Source: an uncultured Collinsella sp. (lineage in GTDB: Bacteria; Actinomycetota; Coriobacteriia; Coriobacteriales; Coriobacteriaceae). Taken from it: a stretch of DNA of 11,430 nt. A model generated the notes under the pieces. It saw nothing but the letters and a program-made list of their open reading frames with translations. It did no database searches and was not told the origin of the DNA. Each line of letters begins with the position of its first letter. The first letter of the stretch is position 1. Of this stretch, positions 1-5,802 are shown in pieces. Position numbers and translations under genes: made by a program. The stretch spans positions 1 through 11,430 of the forward strand of contig CABRDB010000094.1 of NCBI GenBank assembly GCA_902469555.1, given 5' to 3'.

Positions 1-401
1 CCAATATCGAGGTCATCGACGCGCACGGTACCTTTGTCGGCGGCGTTATCGCGCCGGGGCTGGCGCTCGGCGCCCGCTCGCTTTCGGCGGCAGCAGCGCG
101 CCTACCCCAGGTTGAGCCCTCGGCGCCAACACACGTCATCGGCCGCAACACGCGCGAGGCCATGCGCTCGGGCGTGGTTTTGGGCGAGGTGGCGCGCATC
201 GACGGCATGCTCGACATGGTGCTTGCCGAGATGCGTGCGACCAAGGCCGCGGGGGAAGGCAGCGTGCCCATCGTCATTACCGGCGACGATGCCGAGGCGC
301 TTGCGGCGCTGGTCGGCCATAGCCTGACGGTCGACGATGCGCTGACGCTGCGGGGTCTCGCCGAGCTCTACCACATCAATCAAAAGCCCCGCCGCGCGTA
401 G
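1..401 (+). CDS. coaX: Type III pantothenate kinase, C-terminal part (5' end outside window)
   Basis: The first complete codon is at 3, and 132 residues precede the TAG stop. Type III pantothenate kinase carries out the first step of coenzyme A synthesis in the cytoplasm, phosphorylating pantothenate with ATP. The visible part carries family landmarks in order: GGVIAPGL at about residues 13-20, the LPQV segment, VIGRNTREAMRSG at about 49-61, and a C-terminal stretch ending LTLRGLAELYHIN. The family is usually about 255 residues, so roughly the first half, including the N-terminal phosphate-binding DxGNT-type motif, lies before the window. The usual ATGG near the end reads VITGDD here, a modest deviation. 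The next gene starts 83 bases downstream after its own -10-like element, so co-transcription is possible but not required. The family call is firm; activity cannot be judged from half a protein. Confidence 0.9.
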   Translation, partial: NIEVIDAHGTFVGGVIAPGLALGARSLSAAAARLPQVEPSAPTHVIGRNTREAMRSGVVLGEVARIDGMLDMVLAEMRATKAAGEGSVPIVITGDDAEALAALVGHSLTVDDALTLRGLAELYHINQKPRRA

Positions 402-441
402 CGATGGGGGCGATGGGACAAAAACGTCTCCACCTTCCACC

Positions 442-450
442 TGCTACAAT
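442..450 (+). promoter_or_regulatory. Extended -10 promoter element before the dCMP deaminase gene
   Basis: The sequence TGCTACAAT matches an extended -10 (TGn plus TACAAT, one base off TATAAT) and lies 35 bases before the chosen ATG. No good -35 is visible at 16-18 bases, which is tolerated for extended -10 promoters. This is inferred from sequence alone. Confidence 0.45.
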
Positions 451-471
451 GGGTCAAACTATTGCGATTTC

Positions 472-477
472 GGAGGT
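472..477 (+). promoter_or_regulatory. Ribosome binding site that decides the dCMP deaminase start
   Basis: GGAGGT sits 7 bases before the ATG at 485. An in-frame ATG at 404 has no such site and would add 27 residues unlike the family, so 485 is preferred. Confidence 0.75.
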
Positions 478-484
478 GTCTGCC

Positions 485-1009
485 ATGTCGGGCGATCTTC
501 ATCAAACCGCGTCGGGCAAGCGCCGCGACGTTATTAGCTGGGATGAGTTCTTTATGAGCGTGGCCATCGCCGCGCAGCGCCGCAGTAAGGACCCCAACAC
601 GCAGGTGGGCGCGTGCATCGCCAACACCAACCACCGCATCCTTTCGGTGGGCTACAACGGTACGCCCTCGGCGCTCAACGACGACTTTTTCCCATGGGGC
701 ACGAGCGACGACCCGTTGCAGGATAAGCACAACTACGTGGTGCATGCCGAGGCAAACGCCGTGCTCAACTACCGCGGCTCGCTCAAAGACCTCGAGGGTT
801 CCACGGTCTACGTCACGCTGTTTCCGTGCCACGATTGCGCCAAGATCCTGGCGCAGGTGGGCGTGGGCGAGGTCGTCTACCTGGACAATAAGTATGCCGA
901 CACCGATGACGGCCGTATCAGCCGCCGCATTCTCGACTCCTGCGGCATCAGCTACCGCCAGGTCATCGTCGATGTTCAGATTGGTACTGGGGGACAAGCT
1001 CAGCGGTAG
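485..1009 (+). CDS. Deoxycytidylate (dCMP) deaminase family protein
   Basis: The 174-residue cytoplasmic enzyme is predicted to deaminate dCMP to dUMP, feeding thymidylate synthesis. The zinc-dependent cytidine/deoxycytidylate deaminase signature is complete: HAEANAVLN with H87 as zinc ligand and E89 as proton shuttle, then PCHDC with C115 and C118 as the other ligands. The N-terminal WDEFFM (about 19-24), RRSKDPNTQVGAC (about 32-44) and GYNGTPS are typical of the dCMP deaminase branch (ComEB-like in Bacillus) rather than tRNA or guanine deaminases. The start at 485 is set by GGAGGT at 472-477. The last residues, after IVDVQ, look like an unconserved tail. A short palindrome (1020-1031) follows the stop without a T-run. 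The family assignment is strong; substrate preference is inferred from motif similarity. Confidence 0.88.
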   Translation: MSGDLHQTASGKRRDVISWDEFFMSVAIAAQRRSKDPNTQVGACIANTNHRILSVGYNGTPSALNDDFFPWGTSDDPLQDKHNYVVHAEANAVLNYRGSLKDLEGSTVYVTLFPCHDCAKILAQVGVGEVVYLDNKYADTDDGRISRRILDSCGISYRQVIVDVQIGTGGQAQR

Positions 1010-1141
1010 TGCGTGCCGACGCCAGCTGGCGGCAAAACAGCCAAAAGAGCCCCGTCCCAAATTGACTACTCGTGAAAGTCGCGTCTGCGCGCATGGACGG
1101 CTCGTGAGCGGGTACATGGCTGTAGTAACATAGCTTCTGTC

Positions 1142-1157
1142 CGCGGGCGTGCCCGCG
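1142..1157 (+). other. Short GC hairpin upstream of the nifU-like gene
   Basis: CGCGGGC and GCCCGCG form a 7-bp stem around a 2-base loop, 22 bases before the GTG start. It is followed by TTATTGTG, too short a T-tract for a confident terminator. The remainder of the gap from 1010 shows only a palindrome (CGCCAGCTGGCG) and a poor TAACAT -10 candidate at 1126-1131. Confidence 0.35.
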
Positions 1158-1179
1158 TTATTGTGAGAAAGGAGCCCCT

Positions 1180-1458
1180 GTGGCTGTTAACGAAGAGCTG
1201 CTTAAGAAGGTTCTTGAAGAGATTCGCCCCAACCTGCAGGCCGACGGCGGCGATATGGAGTATGTGGGCGTCGACGACGAGGGCGTTGTCAAGCTGGAAC
1301 TGCAGGGCGCTTGCGCCGGCTGCCCCATGAGCTCGCTGACCCTTTCCATGGGTATCGAGCGCATCCTGAAGGAACATGTGCCCGGCGTTACCCGCGTTGA
1401 GCAGGTCAATGCTTCCGGCGAGGCCGAGGACCTGTACGACGAGTATGCGCCGTTCTAA
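1180..1458 (+). CDS. NifU C-terminal-domain Fe-S cluster scaffold protein
   Basis: This 92-residue protein consists almost only of the NifU C-terminal (Nfu-type) domain, which holds and hands on Fe-S clusters. The key motif is CAGCPMS, with C45 and C48 forming the CxxC that typically binds a cluster between two subunits. The N-terminal helix ending IRPNLQADGGDMEYVGV and the segment IERILKEHVPGV match the family closely. Translation starts at GTG 1180, with AAAGGAG at 1168-1174 spaced 5 bases upstream. It lacks the NifU N-terminal domain and any A-type domain, so it is the minimal stand-alone form found widely in Gram-positive bacteria. Neighbours are not Fe-S genes. Identity is firm; client proteins are unknown. 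Confidence 0.9.
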   Translation: MAVNEELLKKVLEEIRPNLQADGGDMEYVGVDDEGVVKLELQGACAGCPMSSLTLSMGIERILKEHVPGVTRVEQVNASGEAEDLYDEYAPF

Positions 1459-1469
1459 GATGCGAAAGC

Positions 1470-1489
1470 TGCGGACGGTACGCTCCGCA
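1470..1489 (+). other. First of two tandem hairpins between nifU-like gene and lgt
   Basis: TGCGGA pairs with TCCGCA across an 8-base loop, 11 bases after the nifU stop. There is no T-run. It precedes the larger hairpin at 1508-1540. Confidence 0.35.
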
Positions 1490-1507
1490 TAGACGTTACG
1501 CCCAGAT

Positions 1508-1546
1508 ATGCGGCTGCGAGCGCAAGGCCCGCGGCCGCATTTGTAT
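1508..1546 (+). terminator. Possible terminator or attenuator hairpin before lgt
   Basis: ATGCGGCTGCG (1508-1518) pairs with CGCGGCCGCAT (1530-1540) in an 11-bp stem with one G-U pair and an 11-base loop. TTTGTATGT follows, a mediocre U-tract. The lgt ribosome binding region begins immediately after, so this could end the nifU transcript, attenuate lgt, or fold as a leader structure. Confidence 0.4.
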
Positions 1547-1566
1547 GTAGGGAGCAGGGGATCGAT

Positions 1567-2388
1567 ATGCTCAACGACCTCTACCACATGCTTGATCCCG
1601 TCGCGATCTCGGCGGGCCCCATCACCATCTACTGGTACGGTCTGGCCTACGTGGTCGGCGCTTTGCTCACGGCGGTCGTTATGTACCGCACGCAGCGTCG
1701 TTGGGGCTTCGACATTACGATTGATGACCTGACGAGCGTCGTGGTCGGCGCGGTCTTTGGTCTCATCATCGGTGCGCGCCTGTTTTATGTCGTCTTTTAC
1801 GGCGATGGCTACTATTGGACCCATCCGCTCGAAATCTTTGCCACCAACGAGGGAGGCATGAGCTTCCACGGCGGCCTGGTGGGCGGCATCTTGGGCGGCA
1901 TCATCGTGTGCCGCATGTACAAGCTTGACGCCTGGACCGTCGCCGACCTTGCTGTGATCGGCGCCCCGCTGGCCCTGTGCCTGGGCCGTTGTGCCAATTT
2001 CGTCAACGGCGAGCTGTGGGGCAAACCGACTGATCTGCCTTGGGGTGTGGTCTTTGGCGGCACCGCGGGCGATATGCCGCGCCATCCCTCCCAGCTCTAC
2101 GAGGCGTTTCTTGAGGGCGTCGTGCTCTTCTGTATTTTGCAGGTGCTCAGCCGCAAAAAGCCGCTGCTGCCCCAGGGTGCGTTTATGGGCGTGTTCGTGA
2201 TGGGGTACGGCATCGTCCGCTTTCTCGTTGAGTTTGTGCGCGTGCCCGATGCGCAGCTGGGCTATCTGCTGGGCGGCGTCATCACCATGGGTCAGCTGCT
2301 GAGTTTGCCGCTCGTGATCGCCGGTCTGGCGCTCATCATCTTCGCCCGACACCGCAATCGCCCCCAGCGCATCTACCTCGACGCCTAA
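1567..2388 (+). CDS. lgt: Prolipoprotein diacylglyceryl transferase
   Basis: Lgt is an integral membrane enzyme that moves a diacylglyceryl group from phosphatidylglycerol to the lipobox cysteine of prolipoproteins, the first step of lipoprotein maturation. The 273-residue length is normal. Family hallmarks are present: the IYWYGLAYVVG first membrane segment (about 21-31), SFHGGLVGG with the conserved histidine at 101, the signature LGRCANFVNGELWGK at about 139-153 (family form GRxxNFxNGE), RHPSQLYEA (172-180), and the YGIVRFLVEFVRVPD motif near 214-228. About seven hydrophobic segments are visible. The ATG at 1567 follows the purine-rich stretch TAGGGAGCAGGGGA (1549-1562 region). A hairpin repeat with the GGGGACAGG core begins two bases after the stop. 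Identity is very secure. Confidence 0.97.
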   Translation: MLNDLYHMLDPVAISAGPITIYWYGLAYVVGALLTAVVMYRTQRRWGFDITIDDLTSVVVGAVFGLIIGARLFYVVFYGDGYYWTHPLEIFATNEGGMSFHGGLVGGILGGIIVCRMYKLDAWTVADLAVIGAPLALCLGRCANFVNGELWGKPTDLPWGVVFGGTAGDMPRHPSQLYEAFLEGVVLFCILQVLSRKKPLLPQGAFMGVFVMGYGIVRFLVEFVRVPDAQLGYLLGGVITMGQLLSLPLVIAGLALIIFARHRNRPQRIYLDA

Positions 2389-2390
2389 TC

Positions 2391-2431
2391 AAGACCACCA
2401 CAAAGGGGACAGGCACTTTTGTGGTGGTCTT
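2391..2431 (+). repeat. GGGGACAGG hairpin repeat, copy 1
   Basis: A perfect 14-bp stem (left arm 2391-2404 starting AAGACCACC, right arm 2418-2431) encloses the 13-base loop GGGGACAGGCACT. It starts two bases after the lgt stop. The core CAAAGGGGACAGG recurs at 4660-4672 within a hairpin of different stem sequence. No T-run follows. It may act as a transcript 3' end or stabiliser, or be a dispersed mobile repeat; its function is unknown. Confidence 0.8.
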
Positions 2432-2468
2432 GCCGAGTTTGATAGGTTTCTAGAAAGGCTTTCGGACT

Positions 2469-4652
2469 GTGAAGGATTCCGACCTCTCCACAACGGCTGC
2501 GCGCGACGCTGCCCGCATCGTCTGGTTTAAGCGCTACCCCGCCAAGCAGACGCTCATCGCATTTTTGCTCGCGCTGTTGGCGACCACGGCGTTTTCCATC
2601 GATCCCGCCCCGGTGTCGAGCAACGCAGTCTTGGCGATTGACCCCAAAGCCTCGGGCATGCTGTACGTGTGCTACGAGGTGCTCCTCTCGTTTGCCGGCC
2701 ATACCGACGCGGTCATGCTGCTTGCGCTTGCCTGCCTGCTCACGCTGCCGTTTCGCTACGTATTCTTTGGCCGCGGCGATGCTTGGCGTCCTTCGGTGAT
2801 CCTTCCGTCGCTGTTCTTTGCCGTCTGCATGGTGTTTGGCCGTAGCTACGACCTCACCGATTCGGCCGAGATCGTGCTTGGCGACAAGGCACGCATCATT
2901 TGCGCCTGGATAGGCGGTGCGGGCTGGATGCTCTTGGCGGTCGTTGCCTTCTACCTTGCCTTTGAGTGTCTAGATTGGCTGAGCTCTCGGCGTATTCCGT
3001 TTTCCGAAGCGCACTTTGGCCGCGTATGGCGTATGGCTCACGCCGTGCTCTCGGTCCATCCCTTTGCCGGGCCCTTCCTGGTGCTTATGGTCGCCTGGGC
3101 GCCCACGCTCATCGCTTCGCTGCCCGGCCTTTTTATGGGAGATACGGGTGCGCAGATTCGCCAGTGGTTCAACTACCCCAACGGCACGAGTGACTACCTG
3201 CGTCTGCTCAATCCCAATGTGTTGCTCAACGGACATCACCCCGTGGTACACACGGCTATCATCGGTTCGTGCGTCCAGCTGGGGCTTTCACTGTTCAACA
3301 GCGCCAACGTAGGTCTTGCCATCTACACCTGCGCTCAGTTCGTCATTACGGCCGCCTGCATGGCCTATTCCATCTCGTCGCTGCGCAAGCTGGGCGTGAG
3401 CCTGCCGGTCCGCGGCGTGATCTTGCTGTTCTTTGTGTTTATGCCCATGTTCTCCAACTACGCGGCCCTGCTTACCAAAGATGTGCTGTTTGCCGACGCG
3501 TTTTTGGTGCTGTTGGTGCAGACCGTGAAGCTCGTGGCATGCGGCCTGCCCCGTCGCGATGCCAATGCCGAGCGTGCGGGCGAACAGAGGCCCGTGCTCT
3601 TTGCGCGCCACGACTGGCTGCTGCTCGCTCTGGGCGCCATGGGTTCCACGTTTCTGCGCAACGGCGGCCTGGTGTTTCCCCTGGCGGCATGCGTAATCGC
3701 GACGGCGTTTTGCGCATGGGACGCACATGTGGCTCGCCGTGCGGCCAAGCAGGCTGGCGCTGCGCCTTCGGATGCCATCCCGCGTTTCCGCTGGGTGGGA
3801 GTTCTTGTGGTGCTTGCACTCTGTCTTGCCTCTAATATGTACTTCACCAAGGTCTTTATGCCGGCGCACGACATCACGCCTGGTTCCAAGCGCGAAATCC
3901 TCTCGATTCCGTTCCAGCAGACGGCTCGTTTCGTCCAAAAGCACGACGGCCTCAACTCGGGCGTCAACCCCACGGTTAAGGAGGACGGCACCATCGTGGA
4001 GGCTCCTTGCGACGGCTTGGTGACCGACGAAGAGCGTGCCGTGATCGACCGTGTGCTCAAGTACGAGAATCTGGGCCGCCGCTACAACCCGGATAAGTCG
4101 GACGCCGTCAAAAATTGCTTTAACGAGTACGCCTCGCAGGAGGACATCAAGGCCTATTTTGAGGTGTGGGCCCAGATGTTCAAAAAGGATCCCGAGTGCT
4201 ATATCTCGGCGCTCATCAATAACTACTACGGCTACTTTTATCCGAGTGCCCGCGATGCATGGGTCTACAGCACGGCGCGCAGTGCCGAGATTATGGCGAA
4301 GCCCGATAACCTCAAGTACTTCGACTTCCATCCGGTTGACAGCAACGTGGTGCGCTGGTGTGACCATCTGATCAACCTATACCGTGTGGCGGTGCAGCGT
4401 GTTCCCTTTATCTCGCTCACCATGAGCTCGGCCACCTATGTGTGGATCATGATCGCCGTGGTGGTCTACCTGCTGCGTCGTCATTCATGGCGTGCGCTGG
4501 CGATCTGGGTGCCGCTGTTGGGCGTGCTCGCCGTGTGCCTGATTGGCCCGTGCAACGGCTCGACTTACATGCGCTACCTGTATCCGGTCATCGCCTGCAT
4601 GCCCTTTGCCATCGGCGCCACCATCACCCGTAGCGACCTCCTCTGGTCCTAA
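2469..4652 (+). CDS. Large polytopic membrane protein, DUF6020-like, possibly GT-C fold
   Basis: The 727-residue protein has many hydrophobic segments, including about 28-45, 80-100, 108-124, 143-168, 201-224, 262-300, 315-333, 338-358, 384-412, 442-458, 653-670 and 677-718. A soluble domain of about 190 residues (460-650) precedes the last membrane segments and is rich in Asp, Tyr and Asn. Conserved-looking motifs are LFMGDTGAQIRQW (D225, first polar loop), LNGHHPVVHT (H256, H257), LLTKDVLFAD (D338), FLRNGG and the C-terminal NGSTYMRYLYPV. I associate this arrangement with DUF6020; the early acidic loop and C-terminal RYLYP recall lipid-linked-sugar glycosyltransferases of the GT-C type, which is inference. 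The start is GTG 2469 with AGAAAGG about 10 bases upstream. It appears to be a single-gene unit bracketed by two related hairpin repeats. Confidence 0.7.
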   Translation: MKDSDLSTTAARDAARIVWFKRYPAKQTLIAFLLALLATTAFSIDPAPVSSNAVLAIDPKASGMLYVCYEVLLSFAGHTDAVMLLALACLLTLPFRYVFFGRGDAWRPSVILPSLFFAVCMVFGRSYDLTDSAEIVLGDKARIICAWIGGAGWMLLAVVAFYLAFECLDWLSSRRIPFSEAHFGRVWRMAHAVLSVHPFAGPFLVLMVAWAPTLIASLPGLFMGDTGAQIRQWFNYPNGTSDYLRLLNPNVLLNGHHPVVHTAIIGSCVQLGLSLFNSANVGLAIYTCAQFVITAACMAYSISSLRKLGVSLPVRGVILLFFVFMPMFSNYAALLTKDVLFADAFLVLLVQTVKLVACGLPRRDANAERAGEQRPVLFARHDWLLLALGAMGSTFLRNGGLVFPLAACVIATAFCAWDAHVARRAAKQAGAAPSDAIPRFRWVGVLVVLALCLASNMYFTKVFMPAHDITPGSKREILSIPFQQTARFVQKHDGLNSGVNPTVKEDGTIVEAPCDGLVTDEERAVIDRVLKYENLGRRYNPDKSDAVKNCFNEYASQEDIKAYFEVWAQMFKKDPECYISALINNYYGYFYPSARDAWVYSTARSAEIMAKPDNLKYFDFHPVDSNVVRWCDHLINLYRVAVQRVPFISLTMSSATYVWIMIAVVVYLLRRHSWRALAIWVPLLGVLAVCLIGPCNGSTYMRYLYPVIACMPFAIGATITRSDLLWS

Positions 4653-4654
4653 TT

Positions 4655-4685
4655 TGGTGCAAAGGGGACAGGTTGCTTTGCACCA
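4655..4685 (+). repeat. GGGGACAGG hairpin repeat, copy 2
   Basis: TGGTGCAAAG (4655-4664) pairs perfectly with CTTTGCACCA (4676-4685) around the loop GGGACAGGTTG. As in copy 1, the stem starts two bases after a stop codon and the core reads CAAAGGGGACAGG. The arms share no sequence with copy 1 beyond the AAA/TTT next to the loop. The left arm can also pair with TGCACCAAA at 4692-4700. Confidence 0.8.
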
Positions 4686-4756
4686 CCCCAATGCACCAAA
4701 GGGTTGCATCATCATGGTACCTTCATTTTGGGGTTTATCTCGCAGGCCAGTAGGTA

Positions 4757-4781
4757 TATCATAACGACGTTTGTTTATATT
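4757..4781 (+). promoter_or_regulatory. Candidate -10 elements for yebC
   Basis: Two AT-rich hexamers, TATCAT at 4757-4762 and TATATT at 4776-4781, each resemble a -10 box and lie 50-70 bases before the yebC start. No convincing -35 accompanies either. The strong codon bias of yebC makes a nearby promoter likely, but which hexamer serves is a guess. Confidence 0.3.
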
Positions 4782-4830
4782 GCCCGAGCATCTGCGCTGG
4801 GCTTTAGGTCGAAACCGATAGGAGACACGT

Positions 4831-5637
4831 ATGTCCGGACACTCTAAGTGGGCCACAACCAAGCATCGTAAGGGCGCGCAGGACGCCAAGCGTTCCGCCC
4901 TCTTCTCCAAGCTGAGCCGCAACATCACCGTTGCTGCCCGTCTCGGCGGCGACCCGCTGCCCGAGAACAACGCCAGCCTCGCCGCTGCTGTTGCCAAGGC
5001 TAAGGCTCAGTCCATGCCTAAGGACAAGATCAAGTCCGCTATCGACAAGGCTTTTGGTTCGGGTGCTGACGCTGCCGTCTACGAGAACATCGTGTACGAG
5101 GGCTATGGTCCCGCCGGTGTCGCCGTCTACGTCGACTGCCTGACCGATAATCGCAACCGTACTGCCGCCGATGTCCGTTCCGCCTTCTCCCACGCTGGCG
5201 GCAATCTGGGCACCTCCGGCTCCGTCGCCTTCCAGTTTGAGCGTAAGGGCCAGATCGTCGTCGCCAAGGAGATCCTGGACGAGAACGCCAAGAAGGAGAC
5301 CATGATCGCCAACGGTGCTGCCGGTGACGAGGATGAGTTCATGATGGCAATCGCCGAGGCCGGTGGCGAGGACTACGAGGACGCCGGCGAGGAGTGGATT
5401 GTCTGGACCGCTGCTAACGACGTCATGGCTGTCTCCAAGGCACTCGAGGAGCAGGGCATCCAGGTCAAGGGCTCCGAGACCACCATGGTCCCGACCACCC
5501 CGACGGAGGTCTCCGGTACCGACGCCAAGAAGGTCCAGCGCCTCATCGACCGTCTCGAGGAGCTCGACGACGTCCAGGATGTTTACAGCACCATGGATAT
5601 GACCGACGAGGTCATCGCTGCCCTCGAGGAGGAGTAG
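4831..5637 (+). CDS. yebC: YebC/TACO1-family protein
   Basis: The 268-residue cytoplasmic protein opens with MSGHSKWATTKHRKGAQDAKR, a near-invariant family N-terminus. It continues with FSKLSRNITVAARLGG, NASLAAAVAKAKAQSMPKD, VYENIVYEGYGPAGVAVYVD (about 83-102), NRNRTAADVRSAFSHAGGN and GSVAFQFERKG. The family was long annotated as transcriptional regulators (PmpR); more recent work places YebC/TACO1 proteins on the ribosome, easing synthesis of proline-rich stretches. It is somewhat longer than the usual 240-250 residues, from a small insertion around 150-166 and an acidic tail. GGAG at 4821-4824 is 6 bases before the ATG. Codon choice differs sharply from neighbours: TCC and GCT/GCC replace TCG and GCG, pointing to high expression. 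ruvC/ruvA, frequent yebC neighbours, are absent here. Confidence 0.93.
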   Translation: MSGHSKWATTKHRKGAQDAKRSALFSKLSRNITVAARLGGDPLPENNASLAAAVAKAKAQSMPKDKIKSAIDKAFGSGADAAVYENIVYEGYGPAGVAVYVDCLTDNRNRTAADVRSAFSHAGGNLGTSGSVAFQFERKGQIVVAKEILDENAKKETMIANGAAGDEDEFMMAIAEAGGEDYEDAGEEWIVWTAANDVMAVSKALEEQGIQVKGSETTMVPTTPTEVSGTDAKKVQRLIDRLEELDDVQDVYSTMDMTDEVIAALEEE

Positions 5638-5641
5638 CGCC

Positions 5642-5661
5642 TGCACGGGTTAAGCCGTGCA
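5642..5661 (+). other. Hairpin just after yebC
   Basis: TGCACGG and CCGTGCA form a 7-bp stem with loop GTTAAG, 4 bases after the yebC stop. It is followed by TATCTGGG and not a T-run, so it may protect the transcript 3' end upstream of the stronger terminator at 5707. Confidence 0.45.
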
Positions 5662-5706
5662 TATCTGGGCATAATGAAACGAGCATGCAAGCCTCGTGGA
5701 ATAGAT

Positions 5707-5748
5707 GAGCCGGATCCGCGTGCGTACAGCACCGGACCCGGCTCTTTT
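5707..5748 (+). terminator. Rho-independent terminator of yebC
   Basis: GAGCCGG pairs with CCGGCTC (7 bp), then after an A/C mismatch TCCG pairs with CGGA, and GTGC with GCAC around a GTACA loop. TTTT follows directly at 5745-5748. This is a long, nearly continuous stem with a proper U-tract, and is the likely end of the yebC transcript. Confidence 0.85.
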
Positions 5749-5753
5749 ATAAT
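5748..5753 (+). promoter_or_regulatory. Perfect -10 hexamer overlapping the yebC terminator
   Basis: TATAAT begins on the last T of the terminator U-tract and lies 50 bases before the amaP GTG start, a fitting place for the promoter of the envelope-stress cluster. The -35 region would fall inside the terminator stem, where no good match to TTGACA is seen (GTACAG at 18-base spacing is weak). Confidence 0.5.
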
Positions 5754-5790
5754 GATGCGAATCGTTTTGCATTCTGTGGATCGAAACCTG

Positions 5791-5797
5791 AAGGGAG
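5791..5797 (+). promoter_or_regulatory. Ribosome binding site that decides the amaP start
   Basis: AAGGGAG lies 5 bases before GTG 5803. An in-frame ATG at 5674 would place the first 25 codons across the terminator and -10 hexamer, so it is rejected. Confidence 0.75.
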
Positions 5798-5802
5798 CAC
5801 GC

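Noticed and set aside
415..430. GGGACAAAAACGTCTC as a repeat-type hairpin before the dCMP deaminase gene
   Set aside because: Only five base pairs including a G-U wobble, and the loop does not match the repeat family.
404..484. Longer dCMP deaminase starting at ATG 404
   Set aside because: The extension covers an extended -10 element and a strong ribosome binding site for ATG 485, and the family does not have these residues.
986..1009. GGGGGACAAG near the dCMP deaminase stop as a third GGGGACAGG repeat
   Set aside because: It lacks the AAAGGGGACAGG core and no flanking arms pair beyond three or four bases; most likely chance similarity.
1062..1067. TTGACT as the -35 of a nifU promoter
   Set aside because: No -10-like hexamer is found 16-18 bases downstream; the nearest candidate (TAACAT at 1126) is too far.
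1066..2352. Open frame of 428 residues on the - strand
   Set aside because: It is antisense to nifU-like and lgt, both of which have unmistakable family motifs. The - strand product is His/Ala/Asp/Gln-rich and matches nothing I know.
2391..2431. Copy 1 hairpin as a standard rho-independent terminator
   Set aside because: The stem is strong but no U-tract follows (the sequence continues GCCGAG), and the T bases present belong to the right arm.
3288..4367. Open frame of 359 residues on the - strand
   Set aside because: It is a shadow of the large membrane protein gene, with low-complexity His/Arg/Gln content and no convincing start region.
5674..5802. Longer amaP starting at ATG 5674
   Set aside because: The extra 43 residues would be encoded across a rho-independent terminator and a TATAAT hexamer, and the AAGGGAG site supports GTG 5803.
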